The translations under genes and the position numbers were made by a program. Below, piece after piece: positions 48,556 through 60,680 of a stretch of DNA of 64,000 nt (position 1 is the first letter of the stretch; every line of letters starts with the position of its first letter). Source of the stretch: Perilla frutescens (Eukaryota; Streptophyta; Magnoliopsida; Lamiales; Lamiaceae); contig BRKX01000009.1 in assembly GCA_026008535.1 (NCBI GenBank), positions 62,965,720-63,029,719 on the forward strand, read 5' to 3'. The notes under the pieces were generated by a model. That model saw only the letters and a program-made list of their open reading frames with translations. It searched no databases and was not told where the DNA came from.

Positions 48556-48997
48556 GTGGTATCATATTTTCCCTCCGCGACGGTGACGACACTTCCGGTG
48601 ACAGAAAAGACCCTAGACCACAAAGGTGGAGTAGGCAAAGGGCCTGAAGCACTAACAAAACCCCAGCTATTATAGTTTACTCAGCAAACCCTCAACTCAC
48701 GGCCAAATCAGGAGACCACAGACAGGAATCCGGCCAACAACTCAGAGAGAACGGCCAAAGTTGCCCTGAAGTAGGTAGGGTTAGGAAAGAATAGTGTGAG
48801 GCTTGATTGGGGAGGTGAAGAGGCGCGACGATTTGTAGAGAGAGAGAGAGAGAGAGAAGAAAATGGAAACTTAGGGCTAGAGTTAAGTATATAAGGTAGA
48901 TTAGGTTACCGGGGGGGAATGGGCTTTCAACAGCTGGGCTGGGATAAATAAGGTAAGTGGGCCAAGACAGAAAGCCCAAATGGGCCAATACTCCACA
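47928..48997 (-). repeat. Copia-4 5' LTR (right), enlarged by an inverted LTR segment
   Basis: Compared with the left LTR it has about 305 extra bases after GATCGGCTCA (48259). The insert is an inverted copy of LTR terminal sequence followed by GTGGTATCA, the start of a primer binding site. LTR sequence resumes at about 48565 with ATTTTCCCTCC and ends ACTCCACA. Confidence 0.85.
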
Positions 48998-49009
48998 CCT
49001 ACGTTGAAT

Positions 49010-49084
49010 TGAACATGCCTAGAGGACTCGTTTTAATTTCCTCTAATTGATGAGTAACGTGGCATTATCATGGTGATTTAAAAA
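49010..49084. other. Short unassigned flank
   Basis: Sequence between the hAT-type MITE duplication and the first Helitron-like 5' end. Confidence 0.4.
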
Positions 49085-50105
49085 TCTTAATCTTAATATA
49101 TATAAAAACAATAAAGTATACTAAAAATAGTAATTGTCATTTTCCCGCCTAAAACACCACCTCAAAATAGTAAGTTGATTAAATATATGTTAATTTAATT
49201 TAATTATATTATACTGTATATCACATATCATATCTTTAATCTTTAATTTAATATAATACAATAGTTTATGCATTCTTAAGATATATTAACTATTATATGA
49301 TATTATAATACGGATATACACATAAATAAACTTAAGATATTATAATCTTAATCTCTATATAAATATAAAGTAAATAAATATGCTGTAAGTAGTAATTATA
49401 TATACTATTTTCGAAAAGTAAATGACTTACATATATATATATACACAATTATTTAATATAATTCCAGAAATATATACTAAACCTAATTATATTAAGAGTT
49501 GCTTGATACATAAATTAAAGTATTCATTACCAAAATTAGTTTGGTGTAATCGATTGTGTCACTTATTGTAATTGATTACCATAAATTATTGATTAACAAC
49601 TTTTGTGCAAATTTTAATTTATTACCATATTTTTGTGTACATTCCAATGCAATTTAAAATTTAAAATTCAAAATGTTTGCCTAGAGATGATCTTTTGATG
49701 TCTATAAATACTCAATTATTATATCACAATTTTTAACTCCAATTTTTGCGTTCATGATATTTTTGACCAATCTACTATTTTTATTTGTTCAAATTTTCTT
49801 ATTTTGTAACTTGATTTATTATTACTACTATGTTGTAGATATAATATAGCGTCATTACTTCAAATTCTGGAGAAGATGTGACTATTCATCATTGAGTAAG
49901 ACCTTTGAAGTTCATTTGGTCAAGATCTATCATATACCTGCACATCGATACAAGGATTGCAATTTAATTTTGAGCTATTGTAAAAGTAAAATAGAGCGCG
50001 TTGTATTCTTCTAAATGTTTTGTAGCTAGAATGATTGTAACTTAATTATTTAAACATATTTTGTTTGATTTGGATGCAAAAATATATTATATAGCCTCAA
50101 TGAGA
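49085..50105 (+). mobile_element. Helitron-like 5' end (H2), 3' end not located
   Basis: TCTTAATCTTAATATATATA at 49085, preceded by A, has the first 22 bases identical to the 5' end of H1 (read on the minus strand). CCCGCC follows about 60 bases in (49144-49149), as in the other two. No plus-strand hairpin with CTRR was found before H1, so the element is truncated or interrupted. Confidence 0.5.
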
Positions 50106-50893
50106 CTAGTATTACATCCCGTGCGATGCACGGGTGAGGTTAAGCCTACACTGGTTAATGAAATAATACACATACATACATGCATACATAATCACACATA
50201 CAACACAGATTGCACTATGAAAATCATGTCAACAAATGCCTAACGGAGTCTCTAGTCGGCTTCTGCTCCATCATCTGCTTCCTCTCTTTGTTCACCGACA
50301 TCTTCACGTACGAATGCCGCCAGAAAACTCTATTACAGGATTGCCATGTGGATGATCTCGATCTGTCTAGGTATAGGATGAGGTTGATCGACATGGCTCA
50401 TTTGTGGATGTGGCTGCTGGTGCTTGTGAGTTTCGCCTTCTGTGGCCTAAATGTGCAAAGTTATGCTGAAGAATCAAAGAAAATTGATGAATTTAATTTA
50501 CACGACAATTCTATCATTGATAATGGACAAGAGGGAATGAAATATAATTATTACTCCTTAATTGTAGTGATTATATTAAGATATTAGTTTAGATGATATC
50601 GATTCATAATTTATTTAAATATAAGATTTTATTGTATTTATCACTGCAAATAACTTATATTTATTAACCAATCTCATCTTTTTTTAAACATATTAATCAA
50701 TCCCATCTAAACTAATATCTTAATATAATTTTAATCTTAAAATAAATAATATAATATAACCTAAATTTAAGTAAGGAAAATGCGGCCAAATCATATATTA
50801 AGATTTCTATTTCTGGTAATATGTTTTGGCGGGAAAGGGTTAAGTTACTAATTAAGGTATAACTATTTGTCTTTATATATATTAAGATTAAGA
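50106..50893 (-). mobile_element. Helitron-like element H1, complete ends
   Basis: 788 bp on the minus strand. The 5' end is TCTTAATCTTAA (50893) with A before it. The 3' end has a perfect 7-bp-stem hairpin (50118-50134: CCCGTGC, loop, GCACGGG), eight bases, then CTAG (50106-50109) followed by T. TC start, hairpin, CTRR end and A/T insertion site are the hallmarks of Helitrons. No Rep/helicase is present, so it is non-autonomous. Confidence 0.75.
50210..50587 (+). other. 125-codon frame inside H1, function unknown
   Basis: GC-richer than its surroundings, with a coding-like stretch between about 50240 and 50470 (SLFTDIFTYECRQKTL, DDLDLSRYRMRLIDMAHLW) and a hydrophobic run LWMWLLVLVSFAFCGL. 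It lies antisense to H1. Helitrons often capture host gene pieces, and this could be one, but I do not recognise the protein and cannot show that it is expressed. Confidence 0.3.
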
Positions 50894-51752
50894 TGTGACA
50901 ACACTTTCATGCAAGATTTGGCTTGATTACGTGTTCATTATTTTATTCATGCAGTAACAATATGTTTCTTTTAAGTTTATTAATGTTCCATAAATAACAA
51001 AAAATAACGATGATTAATCATTTATTTTGATATGTAATTTTCATCAGTTAGGCAAAATTTTAGTCTATTAAGTACTCAATTTATTAATGGTACCATAAAT
51101 TAGTTAAATTAACCTCAATTAGTTAAAATGGAAACATATTTTAATTTTTAAATAAATGAAATATTGTTAAATTTAAAAAAATTAAATATATTTAATTTTG
51201 CAATCTTAAATATATGAAATATATTTTAAGCAATTAACTTCATAGATTTTAATTACTCAAACTAAAGTTAATTATCACACGTTGAAAAACCCCAACAAAT
51301 ATTTTTTTTGAATAAAAAAATTATAAATTGTGATGCCAAAGCACGAGAATCATCACACTCTCTCAGTCTTTCAATTGATATTTGTAATATTTAATTTTAT
51401 CAATTTAATATTAAATATATTTAAAATTTCAAATTTTAAATATTGTAAAATTTTATATAAATATATTAAAATTAAAAAATCAATAGTTAATTTGAAATTT
51501 AAATATATATTAAATTTATTATAAACAAATAAATCTTATGTATTTTAATTTCTTAAACTAAATTTATATCATGTCAAACAACCAATGAATATCAATTAGA
51601 ACTAACAAATTATAAATTATGAGATCCAACTGTCCCAATAAAAGAACCTTGACAACTCTCTCGATCTTTCAACTGAGAAAAGTGTGATCAGTATCTAACT
51701 TTATCAGTTTAATATTAAATAAAATTTTCAATATATAGATTTTTAAATAAAA
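50894..51752. other. AT-rich sequence between Helitron-like ends
   Basis: No gene or structured feature seen beyond AT-rich repeats. Confidence 0.4.
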
Positions 51753-54247
51753 TCTATATCTATATCTTTATGTGTATAATAGCACAATGGTCCTTAATGT
51801 AGTAATCCAATTATTTTTCCCGCCAAAATTCACTTTCCAATTTTAGTAAGTTTATATATTTAATATTATCATATATATTGACTTTAACTAAAATCATATA
51901 TATGAGTAATGAATTACATGTATATAATTATAGATTTTTTTTTTAGTAATTTATATTATTTTTGTTTCATTGTTAGCATTTTTTTTATGCTTATAAAATA
52001 ATTCCTAATCGATATTTATATATTTCTATAAATAATATGATGATAATTAATGTAATATGTTGTTATTTAGATACTATTATATTGCTAATCAACAATTACA
52101 TATTTGCAATTTGCATATGTATAATATGCGGATCTGTATATACCAATTCATATAATATATAAACTAACCTTATATTCATAAACTTACGTTTAGCTTAACA
52201 ATTCTATTTTTTTTATTACACGAACTACGGTAAGTTTATAGATTATATATATTTTCTAAAGCAATATATATAGTGCAACTATGTGTACAATATTAATTTT
52301 GTAATTAATGCAAAATTAAAGTTAGTACTGCATTTCTATATATAATTAATTGAAAATTCAATAATTTATATAATTAATGCCAAAAATTCAGGCAAGCCTT
52401 TGTTTGTTTTTTGCTACGGTTAAATAGCCATGTTTAATAGTTGTGTTTATAGCAAAATTGATGCGCATTACATTGTATAAATTTCAGGCTTACCATAAGC
52501 CATTTTAGATATAATCACGGTTTTTCTTTCTGAGTTTTGGAGACATTGGTTCCTATGTCTACATATACGATCAATTCTTCACTTAGTTTGAGGATATGTG
52601 TTTTGTTGTGCTTGTGTGCTTTTATTTTATGTTGAATGTTGAAATTGTAAAGCTATTTGTTAGTTCTTGTGTTTGCTTATTTTTCTTATTTTTTTATTGT
52701 TATGTAACTGGTACTATTCCTGTAATATGGAGAATTTGTGCTTGCTGAAAAATAAATCATAGTTCTTAAGCTAAGAACTATGAATGGGTGAACATATGTG
52801 ACAAGGAGGTTTGTAATCTTTTCAAAGTGTCAATTAACTAATTATCTCCTTACATTTATATATAAGTAATATGAATTTGAACAATAACATTGTACAAACC
52901 TATAGTTGATGCGCATCATGATGATTGGAAAGAACGATCTAGATCACCAACTAGATTATATTGTTCCAACATTCCAATGTAGCGTCAGTGAATGACGGAC
53001 AAGTTCGAAGAGGATGACTAGGAATGAAGATTGTGGTAGGCGACACAATGGGCCGAAATGAGTAGATGAATAATCAAAATCATTGGTTAATTTTTTTAAA
53101 AAAAAATTGAGAAACATTTGTCATTTTTAGAGTTTGTATGTACATGCGTGCATGTTTTTTTTTCTTACTTTCTAATTTATAACAAAATGAAAATAGCAGT
53201 TCAATCCTATTTGGTTCAGAATAGCCATTCTTTCTTTAGAGATCGGATGTTCATTGATGTTCCATTTTTTTGAAGTAGTTTGATATTCTAGGATTGTGCA
53301 TATATACCGACAAGATATAGTGTCTAAGAAATTATTAGAAATTTTAGTTATTTAGTTTCTTATATAACCCATACGATTTCTTTCATTCATAAAACATTTC
53401 GTAAAATATATTTGTGTGTAATATAATATGTTCAGTACACCGTACCATACTAGAACAAGTATACAAATGTATTCCATCATTCAATAATTTTATTTGAACA
53501 TAGTTTTGTCATTTATCTGAGGAAGGAGAAGCAGTAAATTATATTGATATATATCTTATTTTTTCAAATCGGAAAATCATTCACCCCCAAAAATTATTTC
53601 AAAATTATCCATCCAATTTTAATGTTTTATGAATTGACCTCAAAATTGATGTCCAAAATAACTTCATATAATTTTTTATTAAAAATAATTTAATTAACTA
53701 ATTTTATGTGATTCACATCAAAATTAAATTAACTGAGTAAAAATAAAATTACAATCGTGGATCATATGTTAATAAAGTAAAATAGTTATAAAATCACAAC
53801 TACACATTAATCCTTCTAATTTTAACATTTAATTGAACACACCACTAATTTAATTTCCTAATTATAGTATCATAAGATATATGTGAGTTATAAAACAAAA
53901 TATATTTCGTTCAAAATCACTTCCAATCATTTATGATATAATCAAACAATATAATTCATAGAAGTATGCACAATTTCTCTACAAAAAAAAGTATAACAAA
54001 ATATTGTTTTCTCAATAAAATAAAATGCACCTCTATTTTATTTAGATTATTGTTTAATTACATAAATTCCCATATTACAATTCATACAGACCAACACTTG
54101 TGTATCACACACGGAAGATAAAATAGTGTGTTTTTTTAATGAAAATCTTACCTTTTGATTTCAATTATTATTTTTTCAATAAAAAGATAGAACTTCTTTA
54201 TGATATATGCATCTCATCATCCGTGCATCACACGGACGATATACTAG
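51753..54247 (+). mobile_element. Helitron-like element H3
   Basis: The 3' end is clear: hairpin TCCGTGCATCACACGGA (54220-54236), seven bases, CTAG (54244-54247), then T. The probable 5' end is TCTATATCTATATC at 51753 after A, with TTTTTCCCGCC about 60 bases in (51814-51824). About 2.5 kb, AT-rich, no Rep/helicase frame, so non-autonomous. The 5' position is less certain because the TC motif repeats every six bases there. Confidence 0.6.
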
Positions 54248-54697
54248 TAAATATATAAATAGAGATCTTATTAGGATTTGGAAGTCACCGACGAGTAACG
54301 CAACAATGCAATATATTAGGTAGACAAGTACCAAACAAAAGAAATTTGTTAATTACTGATCAATGTTTGTCTATTTTAATTTTCACTTTTGTCTCAATGT
54401 TCTAAAAATTACATATTAATACCAAACATTTGGCAAATTAACTATTGTAAAAACTAAATAATTTTTTGACGGACCAAATGTTGACGTGGGCTGGCAAACA
54501 TTTTAAGGGATGGTGAGAGCTAAGGCGCGATGGGGGGAGGATGAAGTAAATATCACACGTAGATCCACCATAAAATTTCAAAATGCAATATGATATGAAA
54601 TATCAACTTTCCACAAACTTATACAAACTTCAAAGGAAACATGTATAATATATGTAGCATCAACACACCACTGGATTTTATTTGGAGATCAAACATA
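54248..54697. other. 3' flank of WAK D
   Basis: No gene. TTTGGAGATCAAA followed by ATCATCTTCCTCCACT near the WAK stop codon matches the B 3' flank. Confidence 0.5.
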
Positions 54698-55320
54698 TCA
54701 TCTTCCTCCACTCATTGGCAAAACAACATGATCCCTAATGCTATCATATCCCACACTTGAGCTATTACCATCACCGTTACTAAAATGATGATTTAGTGCT
54801 TCACACTTTTGAAGCAAAGACTCCATCTCCTCAACATTGTCTACATTTCTTGCCCATTTGTGCTTTCCTCCAATTATGAGTCCTTCTAGTTCCATTGCTA
54901 CCTCTTTCATGGAAGGCCTGTCTTCACCTCTCACACTCAAGCACATTTTAGCCAGATTAGCAACTTCTGATACCTCTTGCATATTTTCATCATCATCTCT
55001 CACGATGTTCTCATCAAGAATTTCGAACAAACGCTCTTGTTTTAGTATAAAGAGGAAGAAAATGACCAAATCCCTCTCCTCATCTGGCCTATTGTTGCTT
55101 ATCGCCATCCTTCCCGTTAGTAGTTCCACAAGAACTACTCCAAAGCTATAAACATCGCTCTTCTCAGTCAGCTGATGCGTCTGCATATATTCCGGATCCA
55201 AGTATCCAAATGTACCTTGTACTATTGTCATTAGCTGAGTTTGATCCAGAGGCACCAATTTTGAAGCACCAAAATCTGCCACCTTTGCAGTGAAAGTATG
55301 GTCTAAAAGGATATTGTCTG

Positions 55321-55765
55321 TGTAGGGTCTCGGTCCCGCCTCCGTTCACCTTTCTCCGACTTCGCCGGATTCCGACTCGTGACAGCAGCACCAAGCTTCT
55401 GTCGAGGACAACAGCAACGGCTCAGATCTCCTTTTAGTCGGTCTTCTTCCGCACCACTGTGAGAGACCTCTGAGGACCACGGGAGCTTCCACCACGTCGC
55501 CCTTGACCCACTCCGGCAGCCTCCTCCTAATCCTCTAACACTACTCACTTAGAGAGAAAAGAAAAGCACACAGCTCACTGCCCTCACAGAAGACGATGCC
55601 TAGCGCTGCTCTTGCTATTCTGTGAATTGAGAGTGTTAATCAAAGAGAAGCTGCTCGAGTAAGATAAGTAGGGCAAGAGATATGGCTACCACCAAATGGG
55701 CCTGGCAACATGGGCTTAGGAGAAATAATTCTATGGGCCACAAGTTTGGGCCAATAAATATTACA
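55321..55765 (-). repeat. Copia-5 3' LTR (left)
   Basis: TGTAGGGTCTCGG to AATATTACA. The polypurine tract follows at 55766-55783 (minus strand GTGGCCAAAGGTGGAGAT). Confidence 0.93.
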
Positions 55766-56018
55766 ATCTCCACCTTTGGCCACCTTGTGGCCCAACAGAG
55801 GTTCGTCACAGTTGTAGGAATACCGCAGGATTTCATCATCGCCATTTTTGTTTAACCTGTGAAGATCACAAAGAAAGACACAAGCAAAACAGTGGTTCCA
55901 ACACAAAGTCAGATTAGATCACAAAGATCGAGTAAGAAACCAAGATCAGATCACAAAGATCATCTACGAGAAACAGCAAACACAAAGTATGCCATTTCAA
56001 TAGAAGTAGTAACCAAGT

Positions 56019-59000
56019 TCAAGCAGGGTCAAAGTTTAGCACCCTCATACAAGAAGTAAGTTTCTCCACAGGGAGACATTTAGTTCCCATATCTGCAGGG
56101 TTAAACTCAGATGGAATTTTCTCAAGTTGCACAATTCCTTTCTCAACCACATCACGAATAAAATGAAACCGCACATCAATATGCTTGGTTCTATCATGAA
56201 ACACTGAATTTTTACACAATTGGATAGCGGATTGACTATCTGAAAACACAGTAACATTTTTCTTAAGGTAACCAATTTCAGACAACAATCCCTTTAACCA
56301 AATAGCTTCTTTCATAGCTTCAGTGATAGCAACATATTCAGATTCGGTGGTGGAAAGAGCAACAATGTGTTGAAGTTGTGATTTCCAACTAATGCATGAT
56401 CCACAAAGAGTAAACACATAGGAAGTGGTAGATTTCCTATTATCTCTATCATTAGCATAGTTGGAATCTACATATCCAGTCAAAACAACACCATCTGAGC
56501 ACTTAGAAAAACATAACCCAACATGCAAAGAGGATTTCAAGTATCTCAACAACCATTTTAAGGCTTCCCAATGGGGCATACCGGGATTAGACATATAACG
56601 ACTCAAGCAACTCACAGAGTACGCTATATCAGGTCTGGTACTTACCATTAGATACATAACAGATCCTATTGCATTTGAATATGGCATTTTCTTCATAGCA
56701 TTCATTTCAGGAGTAGTCTTTGGGGACTGCTCCTTACTTAGCACAAAATGGGGTGCAAGAGGCACATTGACAGGTTTAGCATCATACATAGAAAATTTAC
56801 TCAAAACCTTTTTCACATAAGAAGTTTGTTTCAACAAAAGAGTAAAATTCTTTCTGTCCCTAACAATTTCCATGCCAAGTATCCTTTTAGCATCACCCAA
56901 ATCCTTCATTTCAAAATTATCACGAAGACAAGATTGAACATGCTTCACAGACTTAGAACAAGGACTCACCAACAACATATCATCAACATAAATCAACAAG
57001 AACATAGGCACAGAGGCAGTGTCTTTAAAGTAAAGGCAATGATCAAAAGCACTTCTCTGAAACTTTAAAGACTTCATGCATTGGTCAAATTTTATGTTCC
57101 ACTGCCTAGGGGACTGTTTTAAACCATACAAAGATTTTTTAAGCAAGCACACAAAATCAGGTTTTTCACAGTCCACAAAATGCTCAGGTTGATTCATATA
57201 TATATAGGCTTGTCTAGTTCACCATGCAAAAAAGCGGTAGTCACATCCATCTGTTTTAATTCCCAATTAAAGTGTGCAACTAATGCAAGGATGATTCTAA
57301 CTGTGGTGAATTTTACAACAGGAGCAAAGATTTCTGTGTAATCTATCCCCTCTTTTTGAGTGAATCCCTTAGCTACAAGTCTAGCTTTAAATCTAGTTGA
57401 ATTAAAATCATTTTTAATTTTAAACAACCATTTGCAATCCACAACAGAACAATTAGCAGGTTTGGGAACTAAAACCCATGTGTGATTTGTGTGCAGTGAC
57501 TTCATTTCCTTTTCCATAGCATTCAACCACTCCACATATTGTTCAGACTTTAAAGCCTCTTTTACAGTTTTAGGTTCATTGCTATCTAGGGATTCAAACA
57601 CATTATAGGCATGCTCAAGCAGATTACACTCATTAAATCTACTAGGCCTATTAATAGTTCGTCTAGCTCTGTCCCTAGCAAGTTGATAGTCACTCAAATC
57701 ATCCTCACCATGCTCTGTATCATGATCACTTTCTTCTTCAGATTCATCATTCACATTTTGATTTAAATCATGCATATTTTCATTTAAAACTTGTGCATTC
57801 TCATTCACATCATGCATATTTTCATTTAAATCTTGCACATTCACATCATGCTGTTCAACAACAATGGGAGGCTCCACCTCAAATGAGATGGTCTCAGAAA
57901 CAGGTTCAGACAAAGATTGAGACAAGCATGGAAATTCAAACTCATTGAACACAACATCCCTGCTTATAGCAGTTCTAAAACCAGGCTCATCTTTAACCCA
58001 CAGTCTATAACCCTTAACACCTTCTGGGTAACCAAGAAAAATACATTTCCTAGACCTAGGTGCAAGCTTATCACTTTTCTGATGCATGAATGCAGCACAA
58101 CCAAAAACTTTCAAGTTGGAAAGATCAACAGGCTTACCATAAAACACAGATTCGGGACACTCACCCTTCAAAGGCACAGAAGGTGACCTGTTAATCAAAT
58201 AAGCAGCAGTACAAACTGCCTCACCCCAAAACTTTTTAGAAAGACCAGATAAAGCGAGCATACACCTCACCCTATCTAACAAAGTTCTGTTCATGCGCTC
58301 AGCAACCCCATTCTGTTGGGGTGTGTAAGGAACTGATTTGTGTCGTTTTATGCCAGATTTAACACATAAATTATCAAGTAAAGCATTGCAAAACTCAAGA
58401 CCATTGTCAGTTCTTAACACTTTAATTTTCTTGCCTGTTTGGTTCTCAATTAAATTTTTCCATGCTTTGAACTTATCAAACACATCAGATTTATGTTTCA
58501 TTAAGAAAACCCAAACTTTCCTCGAGAAATCATCAATAATAGACAAGAAAAACATATTTCCACCATGAGTGGACACTTTGGCTGGACCCCAAACATCAGC
58601 ATGCAAATACTCCAGTATATCAGTGCATTTAGACAAGTTTGGAGATACAGAAACAGGAAATTGAACACGATGTTGTTTGCCAAGAACACAAGCATCACAA
58701 AATGGCATGCTAGACAGAATATCAGAACCAAACATCCCATCCTTTTTTAAGATTTCCAATCCCTTATTACTCATGTGACCTAACCTATTGTGCCATAATA
58801 AGGTCTTATCATTATTGACAGCATTAATGGAGCAAGAGGAAGAATTATCAGATTTAGCATGACAAACATACAAATTGTTCATTTTTTCAGCTTTAAAAAC
58901 AACAAGGGAACCTTTCATGATTTTCATCACACCCTTTCCCCATTTTCCCTCAAATCCAACATTTTCCAATGTCGTACAAGAAAGCAAGTTATAGCTTAAA

Positions 59001-60076
59001 TCAGGCACAAACCTCACATTTTTTAAAGCAATAACGAAACCAGAATCCATTTTCAAGCAAACATCACCAATTCCCAAAACTTTACGTTTTGTACCATCAG
59101 CCAAAGATACATATTCATTTTCAACTTTCTCAAAAGAAGAGAATAAACCCCTGAAAGGGGATATATGGAAGGAACAACCAGAATCAAACAACCATTCAGT
59201 TTCACACGATGCAATAGAAACAAAATTAACAGAGGCAAGATCAATGCTTATAACCATATAGCAATCACCCATAGCATCACTTGTAGCCACATTAGCATGC
59301 TCATCAACTTTGTTTTTACCCTTTTTCTTCGGCTTAGTGCATTCTTTAGCATAGTGACCGGGTTCACCACAGTTATAACACTTTCTACTACCTTTAGTTC
59401 TCGATTTTGATCGGCTCTTCCCATTTTTCTTTTTCTCACCAAATTCAGAGGTCTTAAATTTACTCCTACCTCTAACATGCATTGCTTTATTGTCATGAGA
59501 ATTACTATTACCACCAGATTCAAGAAGTTCAAGTTCTTTGCTTTTTAAGGCACTAACAATAACATCAACAGACGCCGAATCTCTACCATACTTAATAGCA
59601 GATTTCACATCAGCATAAGAATCAGGTATAGCATTCATCAAGGCAATATTAGTGTAATTTTCAATTGTAGTGTCACCAGAAAGCTTTATATCCTGAACAA
59701 GTTTTGTAAAACCATCAAGATTTTCATCTATATCTTTAGACATATCCAATTTGAACTTAAACAGTTTTTCAAGCAAATACATGCGACTGGTGAAAGATGT
59801 TTCGGTGTACAGCTCATTTAATTTTTCCCAAAGTTCTTTTGCAGAATCAATCATGCCAACTTTTCTTAACACGGAGTCAGACAAATTCAACATTAAAGTG
59901 GAGCATGCGAGTTCATTTATTTCAGCCTTTTTTGCATCAGTTTCATTTTCAGAATACAAATGATCAATAGCTCTGTAAACACGTTGTTGAATCAAAACAC
60001 ATTTGATTTTCTGTTTCCATATATTGAAATCATTTTTGCCGTTAAATGGCACCATACCATATGCATTAGCAGCCAT
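56019..60076 (-). pseudogene. Copia-5 gag-pol, single TA-slippage frameshift
   Basis: Starts MAANAYGMVPFNGKNDFN (60076) and stays open to 57194, then continues in another frame to 56019; about 1351 codons overall. Motifs: zinc knuckle CYNCGEPGHYAKEC, protease EWLFDSGCSFHI, GAG-pre-integrase LWHNRLGHMSNKGL, integrase HADVWGP, LRTDNGLEF, PQQNGVAERMNR; reverse transcriptase KARLVAKGFTQKEGIDYTE, QMDVTTAFLHG, LLIYVDDMLLVS; RNase H STTESEYVA and DSQSAI. The break is at about 57197-57207 in a TATATATATA run, where one extra TA changes the frame. A short Asn-rich repeat (LNENMHD type, about 57770-57850) lies between integrase and reverse transcriptase. It is closely related to Copia-2. Confidence 0.95.
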
Positions 60077-60667
60077 ATTAACACCGAGAAACACAAGAAA
60101 AAAAATCAGGCAGAAAAAACACAGATTCAAGAACTTCACAAAATAGGGAAAAACAACTAAAAAACAAATACACGAAAAAATCACCAAACTGATCCAAAGT
60201 AGCGGAAAGGAGGATTTCCCAGTTTGCAGACCGATTTATCGATCGCACAAGGTTTCAACTCCAATCCTTTTGGATTAAATGAGCACTACAGGCTCTGGGA
60301 CACTCACACAGGCCCTTTTAAGCTTGAAAAGCTTAAGGAAGGATCTCAACAAATTCAAAGATTTAAAATTAGCACAAAGCAGAGGAAAAACAGGGAGATA
60401 TCAAGCTGGAAAAGAACACGAATTAAAGCAGGTAGCAGCAGCGGAACAACGAGAAGCCACAGAATCACAAAACCCAAGTTCTACCAGCAACAAATCCCAA
60501 ACCTATCTGCACCAGATGGCAGATTCTAGAAAAATTAAAATACGAGGAAAAGAGGAACGATACCAGAGCGGAGCCCTAGAAGAGGGTACTCCGACTTACC
60601 AGCGCGTGTTCGAACGCGACGACGGGAGTCGCCGGCGACGGAGGGTGCAGAGGCGAGATCCCCCGTT
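60077..60667 (-). other. Copia-5 untranslated leader
   Basis: Between primer site and gag. Open frames here overlap leader sequence only. It holds a GC-rich patch near 60595-60660. Confidence 0.6.
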
Positions 60668-60679
60668 GCTCTGATACCA
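60668..60679 (-). other. Copia-5 primer binding site
   Basis: TGGTATCAGAGC on the minus strand, one base from the 5' LTR. Confidence 0.93.
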
Positions 60680-60680
60680 C

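Larger units (their letters stand above)
45314..48997 (-). mobile_element. Copia-4: internally deleted Copia element with a rearranged LTR
   Basis: Left (3') LTR 45314-46073 (760 bp) and right (5') LTR 47928-48997 (1070 bp, enlarged by an inverted insertion). The target duplication CCTAC is perfect (45309-45313 and 48998-49002). The internal part keeps leader, gag and the end of RNase H only, so it is a non-autonomous relic. Gag and leader are close to those of Copia-2. Confidence 0.88.
44749..49001. mobile_element. hAT-type MITE (44749-45312) split near its right end by Copia-4
   Basis: The left end TAGGGGTGAGTATTCGG and right end TTTTTGCTCACACCTA are imperfect inverted repeats, with arrays of CGGTTCGGTT and AACCGAACCGAA inside. 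Flanks are CATTGAAT (44741-44748) and, beyond Copia-4, CGTTGAAT (49002-49009): an 8-bp duplication with one mismatch, the hAT hallmark. Copia-4 lies after base 45313, just past the MITE terminus, and duplicated CCTAC there, so the last bases of the MITE occur twice. Confidence 0.75.

Noticed and set aside
51330..51524. 64-codon frame in AT-rich DNA
   Set aside because: Low-complexity Ile/Lys/Asn composition expected of AT-rich non-coding sequence.
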